Source of the DNA: Burhinus oedicnemus
Lineage: Eukaryota > Chordata > Aves > Charadriiformes > Burhinidae
Direction of reading: 5' to 3'
Length of the DNA stretch: 64,000 nucleotides
Assembly: GCA_008921705.1 (NCBI GenBank)
Contig: VFFE01007486.1
Span: 3,534,251 to 3,598,250, forward strand
The translations under genes and the position numbers were made by a program. The notes under the pieces were generated by a model. That model was not told the origin of the DNA. It searched no databases and was given only the letters and a program-made list of their open reading frames with translations. Positions 52,951 to 63,987 of the stretch are shown in pieces (positions within the stretch are counted from its first letter, which is position 1; every line of letters begins with the position of its first letter).

Positions 52951-54973
52951 AATTCTTTCCTTCCATATGAATCAAAACAAATGTTTAGGCTACCAACTTT
53001 CCATTGCCCTTTCAGTTTAATGCCAGCTTTTCTAGCTTTTAAATTCCTTAGCATAATAAGATGAATAAAACACTAACTTAGCAAAATGCCCAGTTAGGGA
53101 CTATTTGCAGTATCTTCTTTTTTATTAGTAGCAGACATAAAGTTTGTATAAAGTCATTGTAAAAATATATCTTTCGAAACAATATCTTTTGGAACAAGAT
53201 TTTTTGTTTTAATACATTTAAAAAATATAAATCCATCTTACTTGGCTATCGAAAAGTGGTCACAGATTAACTCATGGATTTGAAGTCAGAACAGACTGAA
53301 AATCAGCATAAAACAAAACACAGTAGCAGAAACAGACAGCAAATTACCAATTATATAAGAAAACAAGAAGGAGATCACATCATGATGTGGAAGTAGAACA
53401 TAAGTAGATGTATGCTGTGCCACACCATGCTAAGAGAAGTTTTAAGGCTGCATAATTTCTGCTGCTCAGGACAATTTTGTTCACCCTGCTGATGCTGAGC
53501 CTGATACGGGAGCTGCAATGCTCTGCAAGAGCCCAGGATACATCATTGTGCCTGGACGCTGATACGTCCTAAGATGTCTGAAAGCTGTGCTAAGTAGTCA
53601 TAAGACTTTGTATTTAAATGTTAGAGGGCAACTATTGAGACAGACAGGCAAATGTAACTACATGGTAGTGCCACACCTCTGCAACTAAAACAGATGACGT
53701 AGGAAATGCACGGCATTACCTGATACTAACCCTGGGAGTGTAAAGGTCCATTCCCAGTCCTCTTCCCGCTAAGGGAAAGTCTGTTCTGCAGAAATGTGTG
53801 AATTCAAACATTTTAAGAAAGTCTCTGCTTAAGAACACAGAAATTTTGCAGGCTTATCACAGTGAATACTGAAACATCAAGAAAAAACTCAAGTGGATTC
53901 ATGAATAAGTAGACGCCACTGGACAAAAGTAAAGAACAAGTGGATATCTCATTTTAGTTTTCCAACACACAGAGCAGCAAAGGAAACAGTGACTAGTGAA
54001 AACACAAAGCCACGGATGGAAATCTGTGTTTTTTTCTGATTGAATGAAACCTGCTTCAAGAAGCACATAAACAGAGTTGGCAGGAAACGTGTTTACTAAT
54101 TTACATGAGCTAATTTAATAAAATATGGGAGACGGAAAGAAACATACAGTCCATTTTCAGCTTTTCCTATACCTAACAAGCATTGTTCTCATTAGTTTTT
54201 CTTTCCCAAATTATATTCAGCTTTAATGTTTCTACTGCTTTATGATTCTTACATAAATTATTTTCTATAAGCAATACTATGCTAAACAGCCATTATGCCA
54301 AAGCTACCTCTGACCTTCAGTTGTAGAAAGAGTTTTCATTAAGACAATAAAACAAAAAATTTTGAATTAAGGACTTGAAGATAAGAACAAAGACTCATCC
54401 CCAAACTAGCTAAGCCTATGTATAAGGGTGCATAAGAATAGTCTTCTAAAGCTGGATGATGAAAAGAAGGGATAAATTACTTAGGACTGTAGTAGAGCAT
54501 GAGACAAGGATCAGAAAAAGAAAGTTTGGAGAATTTTAAGATGAGTATCAGGCCAAAATTCCTGCAAGTGAGATTTATGATACCATGGAGTCTGTTTCCT
54601 GAGACTGCTAATGAAGGCAAGCTATTTTTTAAAGTCCAAATGAGCATTTAATAAATGAGTACCACACTCACAAACCATATACATAACCTGCTTTGTCATA
54701 CTGAATTGAAAGAAATCAACGCACACTCAAGCCTTTTAGTCATCACTACTTCACTCCATCTGTCACTCGTCTAATAAAAGAATATTAATATGGATTGCTG
54801 TTTGGCAGGGGTACCTTTTTCCCTGTAAATAGGATTTCTCTAGGTAAATTACATGTGTCTTTTTAGCAAAGTTTCCTTTCCTTCTTTTTTTTAATTTTTG
54901 GTTTGTTTGTTTTTTAACCTGTACTGTGTTTTGTCCTTCCAATCATTCCTAGGTCTGCATAGCTAGACAGCAA

Positions 54974-55003
54974 TGTAATTAATTATCTTGTAATTAACTA
55001 TCT
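54974..55003. repeat. 15-bp tandem duplication carrying TAATTA sites
   Basis: TGTAATTAATTATCT is followed directly by TGTAATTAACTATCT (one mismatch). Each copy contains a TAATTA core, the palindromic site of Antp-class homeodomains, and the first copy contains an overlapping second ATTA. Confidence 0.85.
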
Positions 55004-55334
55004 CAGGGGGGTTGTTCAACCACCATCCACTGTACCATCTGACCATCATCCACATTCCTTACACTGGAAATAATGGCATCCCTAACGGACACGGCAGAGT
55101 CTGTAGTTCATCTCCTTTTTTGGAGCCAGAGAAAGCTTAGCCTGGCATAGGGTAGCATGGAGAAGAGAGGAGAAGAGAGAAGGTTGGAAGAGAGGTGAGG
55201 AGGGTAGTGATGAAAGTCAGTATGATTATGACAAAAAAAGCTTTCAGCTATGACAGTTTTGCAGCATTTCCTGAAGGGGGGCAGCCTCTTGATCCTTTTT
55301 AATATCCTTATTAGTCTCCAGTTCAAGAAGCGTG

Positions 55335-55412
55335 TGTGAGGACATGTTTAACTCCCATTGAAGTCAGTGGTTCTTAAGCATATGCTCAAATTTTTTCGCA
55401 AATCAGGACTTT
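55335..55412. repeat. Palindromic relic repeat
   Basis: ACATGTTTAACTCCCATTGA, AGTCAGTGG, CTTAAGCATATGCTCAAA and AATCAGGACT follow in order. This matches the dispersed motif 'cccattgaagtcaatggg ... cttaagcatatgctta ... ntcaggac' seen elsewhere in the window. Confidence 0.6.
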
Positions 55413-56307
55413 AATCTGTTCCTTATGTACATTTAGGATTACAGAGAAGTCTTCTGTTTTTGAAGTTGCTGGAAACATCAGCTTGCTGACGGGAGGTGTG
55501 GGAAGGGAGCAGGACTCCACTTTCTGCAACTTTCTTGTTTAAAATTTTTCCAATTTTGACCGGAAAAGGATCTGTTTACCATTTTTTTTTAAAATCTTCT
55601 CAAATACTGTCTATTGGATTCTAATGTGTGCTGCAGAAATATGAGTTACTGACACAACACACTTCTAGGTTTTCATTAGTTAAAGTCACAAATACTAAGG
55701 TTAGCATCTCATTCCTCCCTCCTTCCTCTATAAAGTTGATAGAACTTTTACCAAAACCCAAAGAGATTTATTCCTAGCAAGGGGAAAGAAGAGTTGAGAC
55801 AAAAGCTGTAAAACTGTCTCCGTCCTACACTGGAAATGCACCTCAGTTCTGGCATCCAGTGTTGTTGGCTATTTCAGTCCTGGAACAGAACCCTCTTCAC
55901 TGAGCCTGAAGGTTGTGCCAAACTGTATGGTGATTTCTGTGATATGGAAAGAAGCCCACTGGAGACTAGCCGGAAAGCAGCCAATCTTGTGATCTGATCC
56001 TCATGTGAATCTATATCTCCAGAGTTCAGATTTAATATCTTCTGTAATTTTACCATGCACTCTATTTGCTGATATTACGCTGAAAAACTAGATATTGAAA
56101 ATAACTGCAAAATTGCCAAGCCCGAGCATTCAAAAGGTATCAGGAAGACTCCTGTATCCTTTCTTTTCTCATCCTCCTCAAACTGCTTTAAAACACATTC
56201 AGGAATAAAATAGCACAGTATAACCAAGTGCTGGTTCAGTCAAATCAAGCAGACTATCCAGGTCCCTATCTGCTGTTATTGTAGATTTGATACACTCACT
56301 CATGCAT

Positions 56308-56327
56308 GCACACACTCACACACACAA
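56308..56327. repeat. Short CA repeat
   Basis: CACACACTCACACACACA with one interruption. Confidence 0.85.
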
Positions 56328-57828
56328 TAAATGTATGTTCGTGTCTATTATATCCATGAAATGGAATCACAAAAAAATATTTTACTGTTTTCTAAATTCT
56401 TACAGAAAACTAGAGTGAAAGGACAAATTGCCAATGCTATTTAAAGAGTTTACAGGCCCCTTCAAAATGAGACTTTACTTTCTTTGAAACACATTCCTTC
56501 TGGCACAAGTAATTATTACCTAAAATCTTGGAATTAAGAGAGTTCATTTTAAGAAAGTTAGATTCATTTTTTTCACCCATTTGGCTTAGTTTCAAATACT
56601 CCCTTTTTACACAAGGCTCTGCTCAACACTGGGTACATCACTGGTATTAAATATTAACCATCAGCATTGTCATGTCTGGGTTATGCTTGATTTCCACTAT
56701 AGCTGTTTACAGAATCTGCTCTGTGGTGCACACCCTTATGAAGTTAAAACCTCAAGAAGAGAAGAGAGAGTACATGAAACATCTTTTTTCTCTCCTTTTT
56801 TTTTTCCTGTTTACTTCTCAGCCTTGCACACTTTTCTTACACACCATAAATGCACAGAAGAGCCACAAATGCCCTACAGTTACCAGAAGTAAGTTCACAG
56901 TAAAACAACTGATGGTTTGGGGCTGATAGGATAGTGACAGAATATTGGTTCTGGATGTTTCTTGCATGTACGTGTGCCATACTGAAGACAGAGAAGAGTG
57001 TGAATGGAAAAAGGAAGAACACACTTAAGACGGCACAGGGAAAACATTGAGGTAGATAAGAAACAGGATCCGAAACATCGGCTGAGCAGCAGTTGGGCAA
57101 CGCCTTGCAGGGAAATAAGTTTAACTCTGAGAGGATAAACTGGAACCAGAAGAAGGATTCTAGGAAGGGAATTTCAAAAGGGTAAGACTGAAAGGTAGGA
57201 TCATTTCATCGGCTTTGGTTTTGGGAGGGTTAAAATAGGAGCCAAGAGATGGCCAGGGCAGAAAAACAGGATTCGATTTCCGCGAAGTGGTATAAAAAAC
57301 CTTTGCAAAACAGTCTGAAAACATGTTGGGGAGAGAGAAAATTGACAAAAGCAACTTGCAAACTCTCCTGGAAAAATAAGATCTTCTAAACCATAGTTCT
57401 CACCCTGTTCAGAACAAGCGGTCGCCCATGGCCTTGTACTGGGGAAACCAAGGACAAAGTTGTTTTGCCCCTGTTAAAAAATGCTTTGTGCTTACCCCCA
57501 GGTCTCTTTTGTGAGCATTTTTGTCCTACATCTGTGCAGTCTCACCCTGGAAGGAAAGGAAATGCTGTCTGCTTTTATAAAGAAACCAACCTTAACTGCA
57601 TAAAGCTAGCTCTCAGGCTTTATGGAGAGCAGAGATATAGCAGACGTTAAAAGACATGGCAGGGAAGGCGCAAAGGCTGATTAGCAAGACCTTTTTGTGC
57701 TTGTTGTGCAACATGCTACACACATTCCCTGGATATGCTTCAGTTCCCAAATTTGCAGAAATACTCTTCCAGAGGTATTTAGGGAACATGTACCCCCCGC
57801 CAAATAACTTCTCAACTAATAAGGCTCT

Positions 57829-57878
57829 GTGTAGGTTCACATGAACACCTCAGGTGTAAGTTCATATGAACACCTCAG
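57829..57878. repeat. 25-bp tandem duplication with internal palindromes
   Basis: Two adjacent 25-base copies (57829-57853, 57854-57878) differ at two positions. Copy 1 contains GGTTCACATGAACACC and copy 2 AGTTCATATGAACACC. Each holds two inverted TGAAC(A/C)-like half-sites separated by 2 bp. Confidence 0.9.
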
Positions 57879-58096
57879 ATAAGAGCAGTACTTCTTGCAT
57901 TTCTAGCTCAGTGTGGATTTCACCTCTGCCTTTTGTAATAAGAGTCTGCCGATATGTTAACAAGGTCCTTTTAATTAATAGGCCAGCAATAACATGTCGC
58001 CAGACTCCATTATATGGGTAGCATCAAGCTTTCCACTTATCTACATGATCAAGTCAACCATATGTTTCAAGATTAACATGGATGCAGCTTTTAGTT

Positions 58097-58108
58097 TGTG
58101 TGTGTGTG
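58097..58108. repeat. Short TG repeat
   Basis: (TG)6 in intron 1. Confidence 0.8.
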
Positions 58109-59431
58109 AATTAAGACTATCAATTAGTTGTGGAAACATGCTTGAAAAACACAAAGCAAGCCAGAGCCTCCATAAATAATATTTTTATGGTATCTACCCA
58201 TATGTTGTGGAACTACAAACATTTCTTAGCCGCACACCATCAAACTGAAAGAATCAATGACAGAGTAGCAACCGACATGCCTGTGCTTAACTTTTTCAAC
58301 ATTATACAGTTAATTCCAAGAGAATGATACACAGTAACCTAAGCTTCCACAGAATTAGAGCATCAGTACACAGCCTGGCAAAGCACCAAGTGACTTTTGC
58401 AGAAGGGAAGGAAACGGCTTACCCAAGAACTCTGAAGGATTGGGTCATTCTGTAAGTTACATTTCACCAAACATACTTCAAAACGGCTGGACGCATTTAG
58501 CCACTGTACTTGAAACACACAATCTCTATCCAAAAGAAGTGTTTGTTTGGGTGTCATGTCTGGCAAAGCTCTTGTGATATGTTTGCAAATACAAAAACAT
58601 TAAATCTCTGATATTTCTCATGCCAGCAGACTGCAAACCCAATTGGCGCCTTCTCTGTGTGTCTAAATTTCAGGCTGGAACCAGTGAAATAAAGATAGCT
58701 TTATAGGGTTCGAATACTGTTAGATTTCTGTACATACCCTCATATTAAAGCAATAAAGATGTTTGCCTCGTAAAGTTGTAGCAATGTATTGAAGTGTAAA
58801 AAGCAAAGGGGTCAGAATGAGTGGAGCAAAAAAATTAAAAAGCAAACCTAAACCAAAGCTACAGGAACGTTTGGCAGCATATTTCTTCATAATGTAAACC
58901 AATCCAAAATATTTGTGCCCTTGTCTCCAGCTTCTTCTCCTGTGCATATTCACATCATCTTTTTAAATTTAGAATTTGTTCTATTTACTACTTTTAATAA
59001 TAATACATTGTTTCATAAAAACAAATAATACAGACGAACAACAGTCACTCATTTCAATGGTCCAATAATATAATCTATTAGAAAATCGTGTAAATTAAAG
59101 TGGTAATAATACAAGAAAAGGTAATGCTGCGGACTCAAGACGCCTGATGGACAGCTGCTAATGAAGCCTCCTATTTTTATCTGACTCTGCTCCACTGATC
59201 TATGACTGCTTCATCTTGCATTGCCTAACAGACTAACATCACCTAACAGTACTGTTCTATTTAGTGGATCACTGTGGTTCTTAAGTTATTGTAGGTTAAC
59301 ATCTAATGGGAATCTGATTAAGGTAAAGGGTGGTATTATTTGTTTTGCAGTAAAGAAAGTGCTCGTTCTGCAAGGATAAATGGAAATTGAAAGGATATAG
59401 AGGCGTACACTTCTTTAGAAATTGACTTGTG

Positions 59432-59470
59432 CAAAAAAAGAAAGAGAGGGAGGGAGGGAAGGAGAGGGAG
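59432..59470. repeat. Purine-rich AAAG/GGGA tract
   Basis: A7, then GAAAGAGAGGGAGGGAGGGA and similar, with no pyrimidine until CC at 59471. A second A-rich tract lies at 59579-59610. Confidence 0.9.
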
Positions 59471-59854
59471 CCGGGAGTGAGACCATTAGTGTGTATTGTT
59501 CTAATGTCCTCAGGAACGCAAAGACTTAACACACAGCTGTGGCTTGAGGTCATTGTGGTACTCCCAAAACAAGAATATAGAAAGAAAGAAAAAAAAAAAA
59601 AAAAAAAGAGCTTAATACTACTATGTCACTTCTGAGTCAATCAAATCAGTAATTCCAAAGTGTAAAGGACTTGCAACATTCTCCGTTCTCCATAAGCGAG
59701 TGTGACTCGTGGACTTTTACTGGGTTCTAAAGTCTAGTTCAGAAAATAACAATTCAAAAGGAGTGAACATGCCTTAGCCCCCATTAGGCTGCTGTTTTCT
59801 TCTGGCAGAAAATACTGCCTGGCATTCTCAGCACAAAGCTTTACAAGGCATCTT

Positions 59855-59879
59855 CGAGCGGTCGACATCGGCGTAACCG
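59855..59879. promoter_or_regulatory. CpG-dense core, possible regulatory element
   Basis: Six CpG dinucleotides in 25 bases (cores CGAGCGGTCGAC and ATCGGCGTAACCGC) inside CpG-poor intron sequence. No coding frame or splice context explains it. This is a candidate conserved or unmethylated element and nothing more. Confidence 0.3.
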
Positions 59880-60435
59880 CCCAGGGCTCCATTTACACCA
59901 TTTTTACCAGCTCAGTGTACTAAAGCCATCGCAAAATAAGCCATCGTATAGTTTATCAACACATCTGACTTCAGTTCTTTTTCCTTCACTAAACCAACTG
60001 ATATTTTCATTAATTTAGGAGACATCTAGTCACTGTTCCTACCATTCTTTTTACAGTAATAAGCACATTTCAACAAGTAGGTTTTGCCTGTCCATGTACC
60101 CTAAGTGGATGGGGCCTACAGCGTTCTGGTATTTTGCATCAGCTGGAAGAAAACGAAAGACTTGAAAAGCTACTGAGGCCCATGTGCCTGAGGAGCCTCA
60201 CTCACCCTGGAAAAATACTCCCTTCCAAAGAAGCCCCCATGCACACTCAGGGTACATCGCATACTACTAGAATATGCCATTTTTTGCTTGGCAGGTAGAA
60301 AACCCCATGGTTCATTCAACACTCTTCAGAGCTATATTGTCAGTTCACATATGTCCAACAGATTTTTTACTCTCTATTTTTAGAAGGACCAAAGTGGGAA
60401 ACAGTTTTTCCCGCTTGGTAAATTTAAGTGACTAA

Positions 60436-60540
60436 TGCCCCCAATTCACCAAAATGTGTAAACATACACTTAACTTCGGGTGTGTTCGTATCAAAGTAAT
60501 ACGACCACTTCTGTTGTGAAGTCCTGGCTCCACTCAGTAG
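60436..60540. repeat. Palindromic relic repeat, diverged copy
   Basis: CCCCAATTCACCAAAATGTG, then ACATACACTTAACTTCGG, resembles 'cccaattcagcaaag ... acatgcttaactttaa', the outer part of the dispersed palindromic family. The right half is weak. Confidence 0.4.
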
Positions 60541-60880
60541 TTAGTTTTGACTTCAGCACACCCAAGATTTCATTCATCTCCCAACATACAAAATTAAATG
60601 CATACTGGCATCATCGTAGGATCACCATCTAAGAATTAAAACTCACAATGGTGGCAGAGGCTACCAAAGTGCATCTAACACAATTTATGTAAGGCAGCAT
60701 TTGTTCGGGCTCACTTGCTAAAAATAAAAAATAGCTATTAGAGATCTGAGAGAATGCAGAAAGAAGACGGACTTTTAAAAGCCTGCAGTAATCTGTTTCA
60801 GTTTTAGTTTTTCATATCCTATTTGCTATAAAATAATGTTCAATCAACCAATTTTTCTCTAGTCCAAGAAGCAGCTTCAT

Positions 60881-60920
60881 AAAAAAAAAAAAAAGAAAGA
60901 AAGAAAGAAAGAAAGAAAGA
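60881..60920. repeat. Poly-A followed by AAAG microsatellite
   Basis: 14 A bases, then (GAAA)n to 60920, in intron 1. Confidence 0.95.
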
Positions 60921-62379
60921 TTACTTGGCTTCCAGTTAGGGTTTCATAATCCACTGGATTTTATTGGTTTAGTAAAACTATGCTCTTCCATCATAAATGA
61001 AAGATTTGACTCATTCCTTTGAGACTTGTTTCTTGTGCTGTTTGGTCAATTATTTTGTTTCATTTGTTGAAAAGAAAGATAAAAGGAAACATAGGTTCAA
61101 GTACAAAATAACTTTTCTTTCAAATAACCGTTAAGTTTTCATGTATGTTTTCTTCTGTTTATGTATTTTAAGGGCCCCTTTTCCCACTACTGCAAGGTTT
61201 ATTCAGCACAGGTAATTTTCAATACAAATTTCAGAATGCTCTTTCTCTTTGTATTGAGCAAGAAGCTCCAGTGGTTTCAGACTGCATAGTATTGAATGAT
61301 TACATTCATCATTAAACAACAAAATAGTCAGTAGCCAATTTCCAGATGTGATTTCCAATTTTTCTTTTGAGGCATAATCGCGTGCCTATTTAGTAATAGG
61401 CACAACTTCCAGTCAAGTAACCTACCCCCAAAACTATTTGTAAAATTCACAATTCCATATTGAAAATAAACTCATGTTCCAAATAGGTGGTATATTATTG
61501 TGTTCTGTAGGTCAAAGGTCTCAAAATGAAGGACATCATCCCTAATCTACAATGAATTTTACATCTTCAATATCATTGATATTAACATTAATATTTTGAC
61601 AGCCTAAGTTGTCTATTTATAATGTTTAGTAGAAGATTTCAGAAGCAACTTTTCATGCATGACAGTGAACTGTCTACTACTGTATCCCATTATAGTAAAG
61701 ATTTTTTTTCACTTTGCATCACTCAGTGAATGCTAAGATACAGTGATGCAACTCTGCACTAGTGATATTACAGATATACATACAAAATTAGCAGTGATTG
61801 AATTAACATCAGTGTGATTTAAATTTTTGTCTACTAAAGTATTATTTTAAATGGATATGGTTTAGGTAAACTTATCAAAGGACACCGATTTTGTAATATA
61901 TATTAATAAATAACAAGACCAACAATAAATGCTAGAAAACTAAGACCGATGGCAGCAGTGGTTTTTTGAACAAGCTTTCCTTTGCTGTGTTTGCCGCTAG
62001 AAGCGTGCGAGCCAGCGTACCACAAAAAGCATAAGCACTAGCACGGCTAACTGGCCTATCTCCTTCTCCCAAGATAAGCTACATTCATAGTAAGAACGCA
62101 CGTCTTAAAATCTGGTACTACCAAAAATCAGAGGGAGTTTTGTCATAAATATCTTCCGGGTGAAACTTCCCTTAGCGTGTATGTTTATAAACCATTTATT
62201 TTAACAACTTTTTTTAGTGATTCAAATACTTCACGTACGTACAAGACTAGACTGTGTGCATCCGACACAATGACATCGGGCTATTTTTGAATTCCAGCTT
62301 CCATTAAATACAGTAGAAAAGCAGCCATCCGATCATCAAAGACCCCAGACACTCACCCCAGAAGTCAAATGACTTCTTG

Positions 62380-62515
62380 CGGTGCACACCTAGGCAGCCA
62401 CCCGAGCTCATGCTGGCAAAGGTGATGTGACTGCCCTGCTGAGTAGTTGGAGGAAGGCTTTTTCTGCGGGGTGGCTGCGCACCATCTCGCTCCTACCCCG
62501 CCACCGGTAATACTT
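62380..62515. promoter_or_regulatory. GC- and CpG-richer patch near right edge
   Basis: About seven CpGs in 135 bp (for example TTGCGGTGC, TGCGGGGTGGCTGCGC, CTCGCTCC and CCGCCACCGG). It stands out from AT-rich flanks. No coding frame of MEOX2 exon 1 type is present. It could be an enhancer, an alternative first exon or chance. Confidence 0.25.
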
Positions 62516-62553
62516 CAGAAATGGTGATGCAAATCTGTAATTCTTTAAAGCCT

Positions 62554-62576
62554 ACGCGCGCACACACACGCACACA
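62554..62576. repeat. CG/CA dinucleotide repeat
   Basis: ACGCGCGCACACACACGCAC, an alternating purine-pyrimidine run of about 22 bases. Confidence 0.85.
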
Positions 62577-62626
62577 AAGCTTTTAATTAAATAAAAGCTT
62601 ACAGTACTTCACAAATGGAAGGAAAG

Positions 62627-62935
62627 CACTGGTATTGCCATTGTATAGGTTGGGGAAACAGACATAAAAGGATAGGGCACAGGCTTGAGACAGATCATAA
62701 GGCTGGGTTCAGTGCCCAGCTGTGTACTGATGTAATGAAGTAGCCTCAAGCACTGTTTATCAAGCTTCTCTAACACCACACTATTTTAGTTAGAAACCTT
62801 ATTAGCGACATATGCAAGTATTTATATTTAAAAAATATGACTTTCCTTTCGCGTCCTTTCAAGTTGCATTCTTAAGTGTATTAGAACAAGGACACAGGAT
62901 AACAGCAAAAATAAGGATTGAACCCAGCCCCACCA
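62627..62935 (-). repeat. MIR-like SINE relic in two pieces, minus orientation
   Basis: The first piece is CCATTGTATAGGTTGGGGAA with ACAGACATAAAAGGATAGGG after it. The second, near 62890-62935, is ACACAGGATAACAGCAAAAA then GGATTGAACCCAGCCCC. Together they match in order the reverse complement of MIR ('ccattttacagatggggaaactgaggca ... cacacagc..gtggcag..ggattcgaacccag'). About 150 bp of extra sequence separates the pieces. Confidence 0.45.
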
Positions 62936-63884
62936 TAACTACATTTTACTGATGGATTTAAACTTTCCTCCTTCCAGCAGATGAAACCAGATTTATTTCG
63001 CTTCCTTTCCAGAGACTAAAAAAACTGCTTGCTAGAATACATTTTGCTACCGAAAGAAACATGCTACAGCAACCATTCATACTGCCGTGTAACACTGCAT
63101 TTGCTGAAAGCAATAATCCAGTGAGCAGTATTGGATTATTAGCAGAGAGCAGCAAAGATAATGTTGTCACCTTCCCTTGAATTTCAAGACACAGAACTCA
63201 ATCCTATTCTTGAGAACTTCAAAGATCCAGCATATTGAGTCGTCACATCCCTGAAGAATGAATATTTCCAAACAGCAAACTATATGCAGATTAACAGGCT
63301 CAATTGAAAAGCTCTTATTAAATAATTAGCATCTCTAAAAAAGGCAACTAGTCTGACAAAAAAATCCAGAATCTGACTACTTACTGCGCAAAACACAAGA
63401 GAAGCTATGCTAGATATGTTAGAACAAATTTTATCCTAGGATGTTAAAACCAATGAAATTAAAATTCAATTTATACATATAATGCTGAATTGGCAATGCT
63501 CAAACAATTACACAATCCTAATATTTTATCAATAAATATCTACAAGAATTATAAAGCATTTTTTTTTCTCTACCATGCAACAATAGTTTAAAAATCCTGA
63601 AAGGTAACTGCAGCCATGATTTTTTGAAAAGTTTTCGTGAAATTTTCTCCAGATATTGCCAGAATGTTTGGATCTTTAATCCCCATGTGTCCATACGTCT
63701 TTCTGCATTTGGTTCTAGTACCACACTTCTTACCCATCCAGACCCCTCAGTGCCTTTACTTTGAAGACTGGGATCCCTCATAGTGCTTAATATCAAATAA
63801 TAAAAGAAAAACATGCAATTACATTTCTGTGCCAAAGATTTAAAACAGAGTAACAGAAATAAGCTCTAAGGGCTTAAAAAACCT

Positions 63885-63960
63885 TGAGCACTTCAGTAGT
63901 TCCATTAGATGCAATAGACCTTCGCACAAAAACATTTGTGCTCCAGTGAATTGGGACCCT
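63885..63960. repeat. Palindromic relic repeat
   Basis: GAGCACTTCAGTAGTTCCAT, TAGATGCAATAGACC and CCAGTGAATTGGGACCCTG follow in order. This matches 'aagcacttgagtagtcccattgaagtcaatgggac ... gctgaattggggccctg', another form of the dispersed palindromic family. Confidence 0.55.
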
Positions 63961-63974
63961 GATGTTTCAAAAAT

Positions 63975-63987
63975 GGGGGGGGGGGGG
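63975..63987. repeat. Poly-G, 13 bases
   Basis: Uninterrupted G run close to the window end. A 9-base G run also occurs at 18832-18840. Confidence 0.9.
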
